Source: Bin87 sp965116785 (lineage in GTDB: Bacteria > Chloroflexota > Dehalococcoidia > Lucifugimonadales > UBA3495). Taken from it: a stretch of DNA of 64,000 bases. The DNA is taken from the NCBI GenBank assembly GCA_965116785.1, contig OZ220731.1:2976001-3040000 (forward strand), written 5' to 3'. The position numbers and the translations under genes were made by a program. Positions 7,747 through 15,113 of this stretch are shown here, one piece after another (the stretch's first letter is position 1; each line of letters starts with the position of its first letter). Under the pieces are notes generated by a model. That model did no database searches. It saw nothing but the letters and a program-made list of their open reading frames with translations, and was not told the DNA's origin.

Positions 7747-8034
7747 CTAATCCAGCGGCTGGCCGTCCCAAGGCACGTTGGGATCGAGATACCGGCGGGG
7801 AATGTCGCCCCGCAACGCGGCGCGGAACTCCTCGACGCTGTTCATCTTCAACTGCACGATGGCGATTTCTCCCATCAAATCCGCGTCCACTTCTTTATCT
7901 CCATGCGACACCTTCGTCCGCAGGTTCAGCCAGGCGTGTATGAAGTATGCATGATCCCGGTTGCTTTGTGTAAATCCCATTCTCCGTAGCAATCGAAGCA
8001 ACTGTCTGGTCTTGACGTTGGCTATCCTAACCAT
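7747..8034 (-). CDS. HicA-like toxin (copy 2)
   Basis: A 95-residue HicA-type RNA-binding toxin. It has the N-terminal helix KTRQLLRLLRRMGFTQ, the RDHAYFIH segment with the catalytic His, and a VSHGDKEV strand. It is about 60% identical to copy 1, with an unusually well conserved C-terminal segment (RAALRGDIPRRYLDP) in both. It ends at a normal TAG and is spaced 3 nt after hicB2 and 14 nt before hicB1, so the four genes form one four-gene array. Confidence 0.82.
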   Translation of the reverse strand: MVRIANVKTRQLLRLLRRMGFTQSNRDHAYFIHAWLNLRTKVSHGDKEVDADLMGEIAIVQLKMNSVEEFRAALRGDIPRRYLDPNVPWDGQPLD

Positions 8035-8037
8035 ACC

Positions 8038-8328
8038 TTATGCAGGCACTTGATTGCGTGCCGGGGCCACCTGTTTCACCCAACAGGTGGTGCCATTCTC
8101 GGCCAAATCTTCCATCAATCTGGTGATCGCGTCCTGGGCCGCCTGTCCGGTTTTGAATCCCTCCGGCTTATGATCCAGATAGATCGCCATGGTATCCGCA
8201 ACGTCAACCAATGCCTCATCTTCCGTGTCACCCTGGCCGTGAGCATGATCTACGGCAGGGCAAATCGCCGCGTAGCAGATCGACCCGTCGGACAGGGTCC
8301 CGCGCCAGACTACAACATCGTATTCCAT
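8038..8328 (-). CDS. HicB-like antitoxin (copy 2)
   Basis: A 96-residue HicB-type antitoxin, MEYDVVVWRGTLSDGS then CYAAICPAVDHAHGQGDTED, clearly paralogous to hicB1. It is the first gene of a hicB2-hicA2-hicB1-hicA1 array that arose by duplication of a whole module. The start follows an AGGAGGAACACC-type ribosome binding site. Here the antitoxin precedes the toxin, whereas the three modules at 52-54 kb have the opposite order, so the two arrays belong to different HicAB lineages. Confidence 0.82.
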   Translation of the reverse strand: MEYDVVVWRGTLSDGSICYAAICPAVDHAHGQGDTEDEALVDVADTMAIYLDHKPEGFKTGQAAQDAITRLMEDLAENGTTCWVKQVAPARNQVPA

Positions 8329-8367
8329 GGTGTTCCTCCTGCGTTAGCAAGAGTATTATACCGTGCG

Positions 8368-8970
8368 CTACAATGTTTCGGCCAAGAGCAAGGTGTTGCG
8401 CGCTTCTATTGCTGCCGGATGAATCGTCGAGCCTTTGTCCAGCATCCGGATGACGTTGCGGGTGAGGAACATGGTCATGGCGGCGGGCAGGTCGTTCTCG
8501 GCAAGTTCCTTCAACTCGCCCTGCCACGGGTAGCGCTTGACCTTCACCGGGTCCAGCTTGTCGGCGAGGAACACGATGTGGGCGATGGCGTCGCCGCCGG
8601 CGGGGTCGCCGGTGGTGTGCCAGTAGACGGCGTTGTACAGCTGGGGGTGGCCGAGCCCGTCCTCGCGCTTCAGCAGCTCGGCGCCCACCATGCCGTGCAA
8701 AATGCCCGGGTTGCGCCGCTCGAACTCGGTGACCGGAGGCAGGTCATATTCCTCCATGCGGAGGAGGTTCTCCAGCCCTGAGAAGTGCTTGGTGGCGTCG
8801 TGGGCCAGGCCGGTCAGGCCGACGGCCTCCACATCCTGCCCGTGTCGCTCCGCCAGTTCGCGGGCGATCTGCTCCACCCGCTGGCAGTGTTCCTGGAGAC
8901 CGGGCGGCAGGCGGCGGATCCGGCGGTGGATGCGGTCAACCACGCGGCCGGAGATTTCGATGGTGGTCAT
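8368..8970 (-). CDS. YqeK-like HD-domain phosphohydrolase (symmetrical Ap4A hydrolase type)
   Basis: A 200-residue HD-superfamily protein. The metal-binding His28 lies in EHCQRVEQIA, and the HD pair is His57-Asp58 in LAHDATK. The block HGMVGAELLKRE and later VYWHTTGDPAG then LADKLDP follow the YqeK pattern. YqeK enzymes cleave diadenosine tetraphosphate to two ADP and are metal dependent. In many bacteria yqeK sits near nadD and obg; here those are about 10 kb away on the other strand. Assignment to the HD family is firm, and to YqeK likely. Confidence 0.82.
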   Translation of the reverse strand: MTTIEISGRVVDRIHRRIRRLPPGLQEHCQRVEQIARELAERHGQDVEAVGLTGLAHDATKHFSGLENLLRMEEYDLPPVTEFERRNPGILHGMVGAELLKREDGLGHPQLYNAVYWHTTGDPAGGDAIAHIVFLADKLDPVKVKRYPWQGELKELAENDLPAAMTMFLTRNVIRMLDKGSTIHPAAIEARNTLLLAETL

Positions 8971-9003
8971 GGGCTGGTCACCCTCACTTTATGCAGAGCG
9001 CAT

Positions 9004-9408
9004 TCATCGTTGCACCGGAATATCTCCGGCCCAGCCTCGTCTGAGAGCCGAAACGGGCGCCAGTTCCTCGGTGACGGTATCAACTGCCAGCGTCAGGACC
9101 CGCAGCGTGGTCGCGCCGATGCACTGACCACTCTCATCCGGCCAGAAGGCGACCGGACAGATGCTGCTGAAAGTTTCGCCGGACCGAACCGTAATGGAAA
9201 TCCGGGCGAGCCCGCGGGGGCACTGCAGGACGGTTCCATCGGCCAGGACGTAGTCCATCGGCCGTTCCGTGGCCGGAATATGGAGCCACTCCAGCAGGTC
9301 CGCAGGGAAAGCGGACTCGGTGGCGCCGGTATCCACCAGAGCAGTCACCGGATGCGTATCGCCCCCGGTGATGTTCCCGATGTGGATTTCGGACATGAAA
9401 TCGCCCAT
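9004..9408 (-). CDS. Retropepsin-like aspartic protease domain protein (clan AA)
   Basis: A protein of about 134 residues with the single-domain clan AA motif: TALVDTGATESAFP, in which the catalytic Asp is in DTGA, followed by a hydrophobic strand and a late LGATTL-like segment (CIGATTLRVL). Bacterial proteins of this size are probably homodimeric aspartyl proteases of unknown substrate. Starts at 9408 or 9396 (MSEIHIGN) are both possible. The gene begins a few bases after the HIT gene stop, so the two are likely co-transcribed. Such small proteases are common in cyanobacteria and Chloroflexota. Confidence 0.75.
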   Translation of the reverse strand: MGDFMSEIHIGNITGGDTHPVTALVDTGATESAFPADLLEWLHIPATERPMDYVLADGTVLQCPRGLARISITVRSGETFSSICPVAFWPDESGQCIGATTLRVLTLAVDTVTEELAPVSALRRGWAGDIPVQR

Positions 9409-9412
9409 TGGG

Positions 9413-9769
9413 CTAGCCCATGTCTCCCAACCCTCGTCCGCCCAGCAGGTGCATATGCGGCCAGGCGATGGTCTGGCCGGCATCCTCGCCGTTGTTGACC
9501 ACCAGGCGATAGCCGCTGATCGTGACGCCCTCGCGGCGGGCCATTTCGGCGGCAACGACGAACAGGTGCCCCATGGTGGCTTCCATGGCGGGGCTGATGT
9601 AATCCAGCCCGTTGATGGGCATGTTGGGGATGATCAGCAGGTGCACCGGCGCCTTGGGGTTGATATCGCGCACCACGAAGCAGCGCTCGTCCCGGTAGAT
9701 CACGTCGGGATGCAGCGGGTCGCGGGCCATGGCGGCGAAGGGCGAACTGCGGGCGGGGGTCATGGTCAT
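9413..9769 (-). CDS. HIT-family protein with altered histidine triad
   Basis: A 118-residue HIT (histidine triad) protein: FVVRDINPKAPVHLLIIP, NNGEDAGQTI and a C-terminal HLLGGRGLGDMG. HinT-type enzymes hydrolyse AMP from lysine or other amines. The triad normally reads H-x-H-x-H before the LLGGR; here it is Trp-Pro-His-Met-His, so the first His is replaced while the central catalytic His and the last His remain. Length is normal. Activity may be altered, but the nucleotide-binding fold should be intact. Confidence 0.85.
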   Translation of the reverse strand: MTMTPARSSPFAAMARDPLHPDVIYRDERCFVVRDINPKAPVHLLIIPNMPINGLDYISPAMEATMGHLFVVAAEMARREGVTISGYRLVVNNGEDAGQTIAWPHMHLLGGRGLGDMG

Positions 9770-9834
9770 GGGTGACGACTCCTTACTCTTTGCATGGATG
9801 CACAGGATGGACGGGATACGGACCGATTTGAACC

Positions 9835-9943
9835 GTCAGAATCAGGATTGCCAAGATTCCCGGATTGGCAGGATTGGAATCGTTCAGTGGAGGCTAACAC
9901 CCAATCCTGAAAATCCTGAAATCCGGCAAATCCTGATTCTGAC
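9835..9943. repeat. Dispersed palindromic element, family A (copy 1)
   Basis: A 109-bp element bounded by a perfect 15-bp inverted repeat, GTCAGAATCAGGATT at one end and its complement at the other, with internal GGATTGG and CCAATCC blocks. Related copies lie at 11201-11296, 20151-20260 and 48118-48206. It fills the gap after the acyl-CoA dehydrogenase stop. It codes for nothing visible. Confidence 0.85.
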
Positions 9944-9950
9944 AACGCCG

Positions 9951-11090
9951 CTACCCCGCCTCAATCTCCTGCAACGCCACCTCCTTGTGGTCGTGGACGC
10001 TGCCGTAGGAGAGTTCCTGGACCTTGGCGCGGCGGGTGTACAGCTGCAGGTTGTGCTCCTGGGTGAAGCCGATAGCGCCGTGGCACTGGTGACCCAGCGA
10101 GCAGACCCGCTGGTAGGCGCCGCTGCACCACGCCTTGGCGACGGCGACCTCGCGGCGGGCGGACTGGCCCTCGGCCAGCGCCCACGCCGCCTGGTAGGCC
10201 ACGTGGCGCGCGCCCTCGACATCGGTGGCCATGTTGGAGCAGTGATGCTGCACGGCCTGGAAGCTGCCCACCGGCCGTCCGAACTGGGTGCGCTGCTTGA
10301 CGTACTCCACGGTCATGTCGACCACGGCCTCGGCGCCGCCCACCATTTGCACGCAGTGGGCCGCGGTGGCTCGGGCCAGGGCCCGCTCAATGACCGGCCA
10401 ACCATCGCCGACCGAGCCGAGCACGGCGTCGGAGCCCACTGAAACTCCGTTTAGCCGCACCTCGCAGAGACGCTCGTTGCCGATGGTGCCGACCTGCTCG
10501 ATCTCCACGCCGGCCGCGTTGGACGGGACCAGGAACAGCGTGATGCCCTGCTCGGGGTCGTCGCCGGCGGGCATGGTGCGGGCAGCAACAATCAACGTGT
10601 CGGCGGCGTGGGCATCAGGGACAAAGAGCTTGGTGCCGCTGATGCTGTAGCCGTCGCCCGACGCGCTGGCCTGGGTCTCCACACCCCAGGCCTCGGTTGT
10701 CGCCGACGGCTCGGTGAGAGCCAGGGTGAGCCGGACGGTCCCGGCGCAGACGCCGGTCAGGATGTCGCGCTTCTGGTCGTCGTTGCCGGCGTCCAGCACG
10801 GTGAGGCCGCCCAGCACGACGGTGGCGAAGAAGGGAGCGGGCAACAGGGCACGTCCCATCTCCTCGACCAGCACCGCCAGGTCCAGGAAGGAGCCGCCGG
10901 TTCCGCCGTATTGCTCGGGGAAGGGGATGCCGGTCCAGCCCAGGTTGGAAACCTGTCGCCACAGGTCCTCGCTGAAGCCCTGCGGGTCGTTTTCGAGTTC
11001 GCGCACCAGCGTGAGCGGGCATTCCTGCGCCAGGAATTCGCGCGCCGAGTTCTTCAGCATCTGCTGAATCTCGCTGAGTCCCATGTCCAT
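9951..11090 (-). CDS. Acyl-CoA dehydrogenase
   Basis: A 379-residue acyl-CoA dehydrogenase with the usual three domains: an N-terminal helical part (IPFPEQYGGTGGSFLDLAV), a central beta domain (LALTEPSATTEAWG, SISGTKLFVPDA) and a C-terminal FAD-contacting helical bundle (RTQFGRPVGSFQAVQHHCSN, CHGAIGFTQEHNLQLYTRR). It oxidises an acyl-CoA to the enoyl-CoA with transfer of electrons to ETF. The substrate is not evident. The C-terminal helix carries HGAIGFTQE where the catalytic Glu may sit earlier or later depending on subfamily. It stands alone, with a dispersed repeat on either side. Confidence 0.92.
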   Translation of the reverse strand: MDMGLSEIQQMLKNSAREFLAQECPLTLVRELENDPQGFSEDLWRQVSNLGWTGIPFPEQYGGTGGSFLDLAVLVEEMGRALLPAPFFATVVLGGLTVLDAGNDDQKRDILTGVCAGTVRLTLALTEPSATTEAWGVETQASASGDGYSISGTKLFVPDAHAADTLIVAARTMPAGDDPEQGITLFLVPSNAAGVEIEQVGTIGNERLCEVRLNGVSVGSDAVLGSVGDGWPVIERALARATAAHCVQMVGGAEAVVDMTVEYVKQRTQFGRPVGSFQAVQHHCSNMATDVEGARHVAYQAAWALAEGQSARREVAVAKAWCSGAYQRVCSLGHQCHGAIGFTQEHNLQLYTRRAKVQELSYGSVHDHKEVALQEIEAG

Positions 11091-11200
11091 ATGTAGGCCC
11101 TCCGGGGCGGTGTCGGGGAAATCGCGGGAAGTATAGCCTACCGGGCCGGCAGCGGCAATTACGGTTGTCTCCTCATGCGTACCCGTTCCTGGGGTTCACC

Positions 11201-11296
11201 AGAATCAGGATTGACCGGATTGAAGGATTTTCACGATTGGATGTTCTTTTCCATCGGGCGGCTCCAATCCTGAAAATCCCTGAATCATGAGAATCC
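11201..11296. repeat. Dispersed palindromic element, family A (copy 2)
   Basis: A diverged copy of the family A element: AGAATCAGGATTGACC at the left, then GGATTGAAGGATTTT, and at the right CCAATCCTGAAAATCCCTGA. It lies in the 520-bp gap between the acyl-CoA dehydrogenase start and the exported Calx-beta gene, in which I see no gene. The inverted repeat is imperfect in this copy. Confidence 0.7.
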
Positions 11297-11613
11297 CGTT
11301 CCCGACGACTCCGCGTCGCAACCTGGGCACGCGTTAGCGGTTTCTCTCGACACCTCCCTTTGCGAACTTGCCTGATGTTGCCACCGAACGACGCCGCATT
11401 CGGCTGGCGCCCAAGGACAGCGTAACGGAATGGCGCGAAGGCATGGGCGTCAGCCGGCAATCTACAGGCATATCACATTCGTATCTACTGGCAAGGCGAC
11501 AAATGCATAAACAGTAGAGGCTTTAGGGCATACCCGAACCCAGATACAGACTCTTGATGCGGAATACATGCACGATCACCCCATAACTTCAGCCAACGCA
11601 CGGGAGCAATACT

Positions 11614-13569
11614 ATGAGGAGACACATAACCGATCAGAGAATTGCATACGCCATTACCGCGACAATTGTACTGCTCGCATTTTCGTTCTTTCTTGCCCTT
11701 CTGCTGTTCGGCGTCGGTCGGGCTTACGCCTACGGCTCTGGAGACATCCCGTTGACGCCGGCCGCTGGAGGCGTGGAGCAGCAGGCCACGCCGATTCAAC
11801 TGCCCGTCCTCAGGTCATTGACCGTCGAAGCCGGCGGTACCACCGTCGCCCTTTTCCCCGCCTTCGCCGCCGATGTCACCGACTACGAGGCAGCCACATC
11901 GTCCGCAACAGGCGAGATCCACGCCAAAACCGGCGCCAGCGCACGGATCGTCGGTTATTCGGTAGCAGGGGTGGAGACAACCCCGGAAAAACCAATCGAC
12001 GAGCTGGTGATCGCGTTCAACAATACGGGCCAAAGCGCGTCCACCGAAGTGATCCTGACGGTGAAGGCTGTGGACGGTCCGACCTCCACGGACTATCGCA
12101 TCAACGTGTTCCGAGTCTCCGCCCAGGAGGCGAATCCCGCCATCGCCATAACCGCCGACCCTGCCGCATACGTGGCCGGCATCGGCGCGTTGACCTTCAC
12201 CTTGTCGCGACAGGGTGATACCGCAGATAGCCTGGATGTAACCGTCAACCTCACCCAGGAACACGGATGGCTCGCCGATACAACCCACACAGCAACCTTC
12301 GCGGCCGGAGACTCAACAACCTCCCTGTCGTTCCCGGGCGGGGATTTTTCATCCAGCGTGACCCAGAGCGGCGACCTGACAGCGACGGTGGCGCCGGTCG
12401 ACGGCTACGATGTGACCGGCGCGTCGGCCACAGTGCGGGTAATTTCCCAGCCAGGGATTTCGGTCGCAGTCATCATTGAACATCCCACCTACACCGTAGC
12501 CGAGGACGCTGGCGCGTTGGACATCGTCCTGGTGGCCCGCGCGCGCACAGGCATCACCAGCGTCGACGCCTTCAGCGTGGCCGTGACGTCCGAGGCCCGG
12601 ACGGCTGTGAGCGATCCGGAGGCCCCCGACATTCAACCCGTATCAGAGGTGCCGCGCTTCACGCCCTCGGACTTTCAGGTGGAAAACGGCGCGCTGGTGG
12701 GCCGCAAAACCTTCTCCGTAACGATCCTCGAGGACGATTTGATCGAAGGCGATGAATATTTCCACCTTCACCCCGGGCCGACTCCGGGCTTGACGTCAGA
12801 GGTTGCAATTCTCGATCCCGAAGGCAACCTGTGTGGCATCACGTGCCCAAGTCCCTACGCGGTCACCATCAAAGACAACGACCCCGCCGTAACCGTGAGC
12901 TTCGGACAGGCCACCTACTCCGTCATCGAGGGCGGCAGCCAGGACATCACCGTCACCCTCAGCGACGACCCCCAGCGGACGGTGGTCATCCCCATCACCG
13001 TCGACGAGCAGGACGGGGCCACCGGCGACGACTATTCCGGCGTGCCGATGAGCGTTACGTTCAACACGGGTGAAACGTCCAGGACCATCCCCTTCGCCGC
13101 CACCTACGACACCATCGACGACGATGGCGAGAACGTGGCCCTGTGTTTCTGCACAACCCTGCCGCCCGGGGTTACCGAGGGCGCCAACAAGGAAGCCGTT
13201 GTCACCATCACTGAGCGTGAACTCACTGCCCATACAGAGCAACCGGGGATCTCCGTACCAAGGTGCGAGTCAAACGGGATTTCCATCTTCTGGCATGCCG
13301 GCATCGCCTTCGATGACCAGCCACCGCCATACGGATGGCGCGTCGAACGCAGGCACTTCAGCGACGGAGAATGGATCACCACCCGGTTCGATTTCCTGGG
13401 CGCGGCATCCGACGCGCTCCAGACCTACAGCGATGAGTACTGGGACTGGACCGACACCACTCGCCGGCGGGGCGGCGATTACACCTACCGCGTGCACGCC
13501 CTCGACAGCGACGGCCAACCCATGGAGGGTCGCAATTGGTCCAGAAGAGCCCCGGAGATCTGCTCGTAG
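11614..13569 (+). CDS. Exported Calx-beta domain protein with cadherin-like and FN3-like domains
   Basis: A 651-residue secreted or cell-surface protein. Residues 1-42 are a signal-anchor (basic start, long hydrophobic core, then GRAYAYGSG). Residues about 65-155 match a cadherin-like beta-sandwich domain (LRSLTVEAGGTTV to TDYRINVFR). Two Calx-beta domains follow, at about residues 285-420 and 430-525 (VSFGQATYSVIEGGSQDITV with TFNTGETSRTIPF and DDDGENVAL), which bind calcium in eukaryotic relatives. The last 100 residues are FN3-like (YGWRVERR, YTYRVHALDSDG). The Asp-rich loops suggest calcium dependence. Role in adhesion or surface display is inferred from domains only. Confidence 0.85.
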   Translation: MRRHITDQRIAYAITATIVLLAFSFFLALLLFGVGRAYAYGSGDIPLTPAAGGVEQQATPIQLPVLRSLTVEAGGTTVALFPAFAADVTDYEAATSSATGEIHAKTGASARIVGYSVAGVETTPEKPIDELVIAFNNTGQSASTEVILTVKAVDGPTSTDYRINVFRVSAQEANPAIAITADPAAYVAGIGALTFTLSRQGDTADSLDVTVNLTQEHGWLADTTHTATFAAGDSTTSLSFPGGDFSSSVTQSGDLTATVAPVDGYDVTGASATVRVISQPGISVAVIIEHPTYTVAEDAGALDIVLVARARTGITSVDAFSVAVTSEARTAVSDPEAPDIQPVSEVPRFTPSDFQVENGALVGRKTFSVTILEDDLIEGDEYFHLHPGPTPGLTSEVAILDPEGNLCGITCPSPYAVTIKDNDPAVTVSFGQATYSVIEGGSQDITVTLSDDPQRTVVIPITVDEQDGATGDDYSGVPMSVTFNTGETSRTIPFAATYDTIDDDGENVALCFCTTLPPGVTEGANKEAVVTITERELTAHTEQPGISVPRCESNGISIFWHAGIAFDDQPPPYGWRVERRHFSDGEWITTRFDFLGAASDALQTYSDEYWDWTDTTRRRGGDYTYRVHALDSDGQPMEGRNWSRRAPEICS

Positions 13570-13614
13570 CTGCGTCACCGACAGGCGCGCGCAAGCCACG
13601 CGCTATCCACACCA

Positions 13615-13662
13615 GGGCAATCCCGTTGCGTGAAGGTTGCCCCCATGGCAACGGGATTGCCC
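13615..13662. repeat. Inverted repeat of the dispersed 'ATTGC' family B
   Basis: Two perfect 15-bp arms, GGGCAATCCCGTTGC and its complement, around an 18-bp loop, 45 bp after the Calx-beta gene. To its right is CTCCTCGCGATGACAAACTGGG, almost the same as near 49500. The rest of the 400-bp gap to 13972 holds no gene that I can see. The hairpin could also stop transcription, but it lacks a T-run. Confidence 0.75.
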
Positions 13663-13972
13663 CGTCGCTTCACTCCTCGCGATGACAAACTGGGTGCGCG
13701 CGAGCCGGCGGGGCATTTGCCATACCGACAGTGTCAGCGGCATAATGTAGCCAACGGTACCCCCACGCCTCTCATCGGAACGGCGCACCAGGGCGGCAAC
13801 TTTTAAGCGTCCCGCCTGACGCTCTCCCCACCATGACCGTCCTCGACCAGCTTAACCACCTGGCTCGCGTGGGTACGGCCATACCGCATCACGAGTGGGC
13901 TGCCCATTGCCTGGCACATCGGATAGCATCACTGACCGCTGAAGGGATGGCGTAACCGGAGGTGACCTGGCA

Positions 13973-14248
13973 ATGACAACACACACTGACGGATCAGACC
14001 CTGGTCAGACGCTGCGGATACCGCATGATGTGTCCGACGTCTCCGAGCGAGTTCAGAACGCGGGCGAGCGCATTCCTGTTGAGAAGGATGGCCGCACGGT
14101 AGCCGTGCTGGTCCCAACCTCTGATCTAGCGGCGCTGGAAGCCCTGGAAGAACGCCTTGACTTGCTGGACGCACTGGACGCACTGGCCGACTACCGGGCG
14201 CACGGCGGCGTGGGATGGGACGAATTTAAAGCGGAATTGGGAATTTGA
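13973..14248 (+). CDS. Phd/YefM-type antitoxin
   Basis: A 91-residue antitoxin of the Phd/YefM type. The N-terminal part reads as a beta-rich DNA-binding domain: DVSDVSERVQNAGERIPVEKDGRTVAVLVPTSDLAALE. The C-terminal tail, rich in Asp and Leu with a final WDEFKAELGI, is the part that neutralises RelE/ParE toxins. Its stop codon overlaps the TTG start of the toxin gene by two bases, as in intact operons. The ribosome binding site GGAGGTGAC ahead of the start is strong. Confidence 0.8.
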   Translation: MTTHTDGSDPGQTLRIPHDVSDVSERVQNAGERIPVEKDGRTVAVLVPTSDLAALEALEERLDLLDALDALADYRAHGGVGWDEFKAELGI

Positions 14249-14526
14249 CCTACCGAATTATCCTCTCCCGACCTGCGCAGAGAGACATCCGCAGCGTCCG
14301 GGATGCGCGCGTCCGCCGGCGGTTATCGGAGGCCATTGAGGCTCTCGCAGAATATCCATACTCGCCTCGGGCGCAAAAACTCCGTGCCGACGACGAAGTT
14401 TGACGCATTAGAGTAGGAGACTGGCGCATGTGCTACATCGTTGATGGTGACCGGCTGACAGTTCTGGTTCTGATGGTCGGACAGCGCGGCGACGTCTATG
14501 AACGATTGCGTCGTCGTCTGGGATGA
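14245..14526 (+). pseudogene. RelE/ParE-type toxin with a premature TGA
   Basis: From a TTG at 14245 that overlaps the antitoxin stop, the frame reads LTYRIILSRPAQRDIRSVRD and goes on to QKLRADDEV, a stop TGA at 14401-14403 (codon 53), then RIRVGDWRMCYIVDGDR and a normal C-terminus to 14526. The part on both sides is standard RelE/ParE. At the stop position relatives usually carry an aromatic residue (VWRIRVGDWR or YRIRVGDYR), so a single TGG-to-TGA change explains it. No SECIS-like hairpin follows. The toxin is most likely inactive while its antitoxin is intact. Confidence 0.82.
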
Positions 14527-14650
14527 AGTTTCGATTTATTCCCTGTATGTGGCGGGCACGAGCCCATTCGTTGCCGCCCTCCGCAGCCCCCGTGTAGAAT
14601 GCCGGCGTTGATCGATCATCCCCCGCCGACGCACGCCACGGAGGCTTTCC

Positions 14651-15070
14651 ATGTACAACCGACCCACCCTGAGCTTGAGCCAGGTCCGCGCCGCCATGAA
14701 CGCCATGCTGGACAAGGCCGAGCAGGAACCCGACCGTCCGCTGGCCATCGCCATAGTCGACGCCGACGCCAAGATGCTCAGCTACGCCCGCATGGACAAC
14801 TGCCGCGCCCTGCCCCAGCGCATGGCCGTCAGCAAGGCCTACACGTCCGCATTGTCCGGCTCCGACTCCAACGCTTACGCCGAGCGGCTGAAGAACGAAG
14901 GCCGTAACATCGCCGACTTCGGCGACCCGCAACTGGTGGCCGTGCAGGGCGCCGTCGTCGTGCGCGACCCGGAGACCGACCTGGTTCTGGGCGCCATCGG
15001 AGTCAGCGGTCTTTCCGCCCAGGAGGACGAGGACCTGGCCCGCCTGGGAGCGCAGGCCCTGGGGCTGTAG
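14651..15070 (+). CDS. GlcG/HbpS-like heme-binding-family protein
   Basis: A 139-residue GlcG/HbpS (DUF336) protein. The family blocks LAIAIVDADAKMLSYARMDN, SKAYTSALS and GAIGVSGLSAQEDEDLA are all present. HbpS from Streptomyces binds heme and senses redox stress, while GlcG is of unknown role in the glycolate operon. The usual C-terminal motif with conserved acidic residues is seen (QEDEDLA). The gene stands alone with an upstream ATG after an ACGGAGG ribosome binding site. A specific cofactor cannot be assigned. Confidence 0.85.
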   Translation: MYNRPTLSLSQVRAAMNAMLDKAEQEPDRPLAIAIVDADAKMLSYARMDNCRALPQRMAVSKAYTSALSGSDSNAYAERLKNEGRNIADFGDPQLVAVQGAVVVRDPETDLVLGAIGVSGLSAQEDEDLARLGAQALGL

Positions 15071-15113
15071 GGCGCGTTCCGTCCGCGCAACCACCCATCC
15101 GGGAAGCCGGGCC

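Noticed and set aside
11173..11460. 95-residue minus-strand ORF in the gap before the Calx-beta gene
   Set aside because: Much of it is the family A repeat translated; no family or ribosome binding site.
14401..14403. Third selenocysteine codon in the RelE-type toxin
   Set aside because: The site is an aromatic position in the family, not a Cys, and no SECIS-like stem-loop follows; a nonsense change is simpler.
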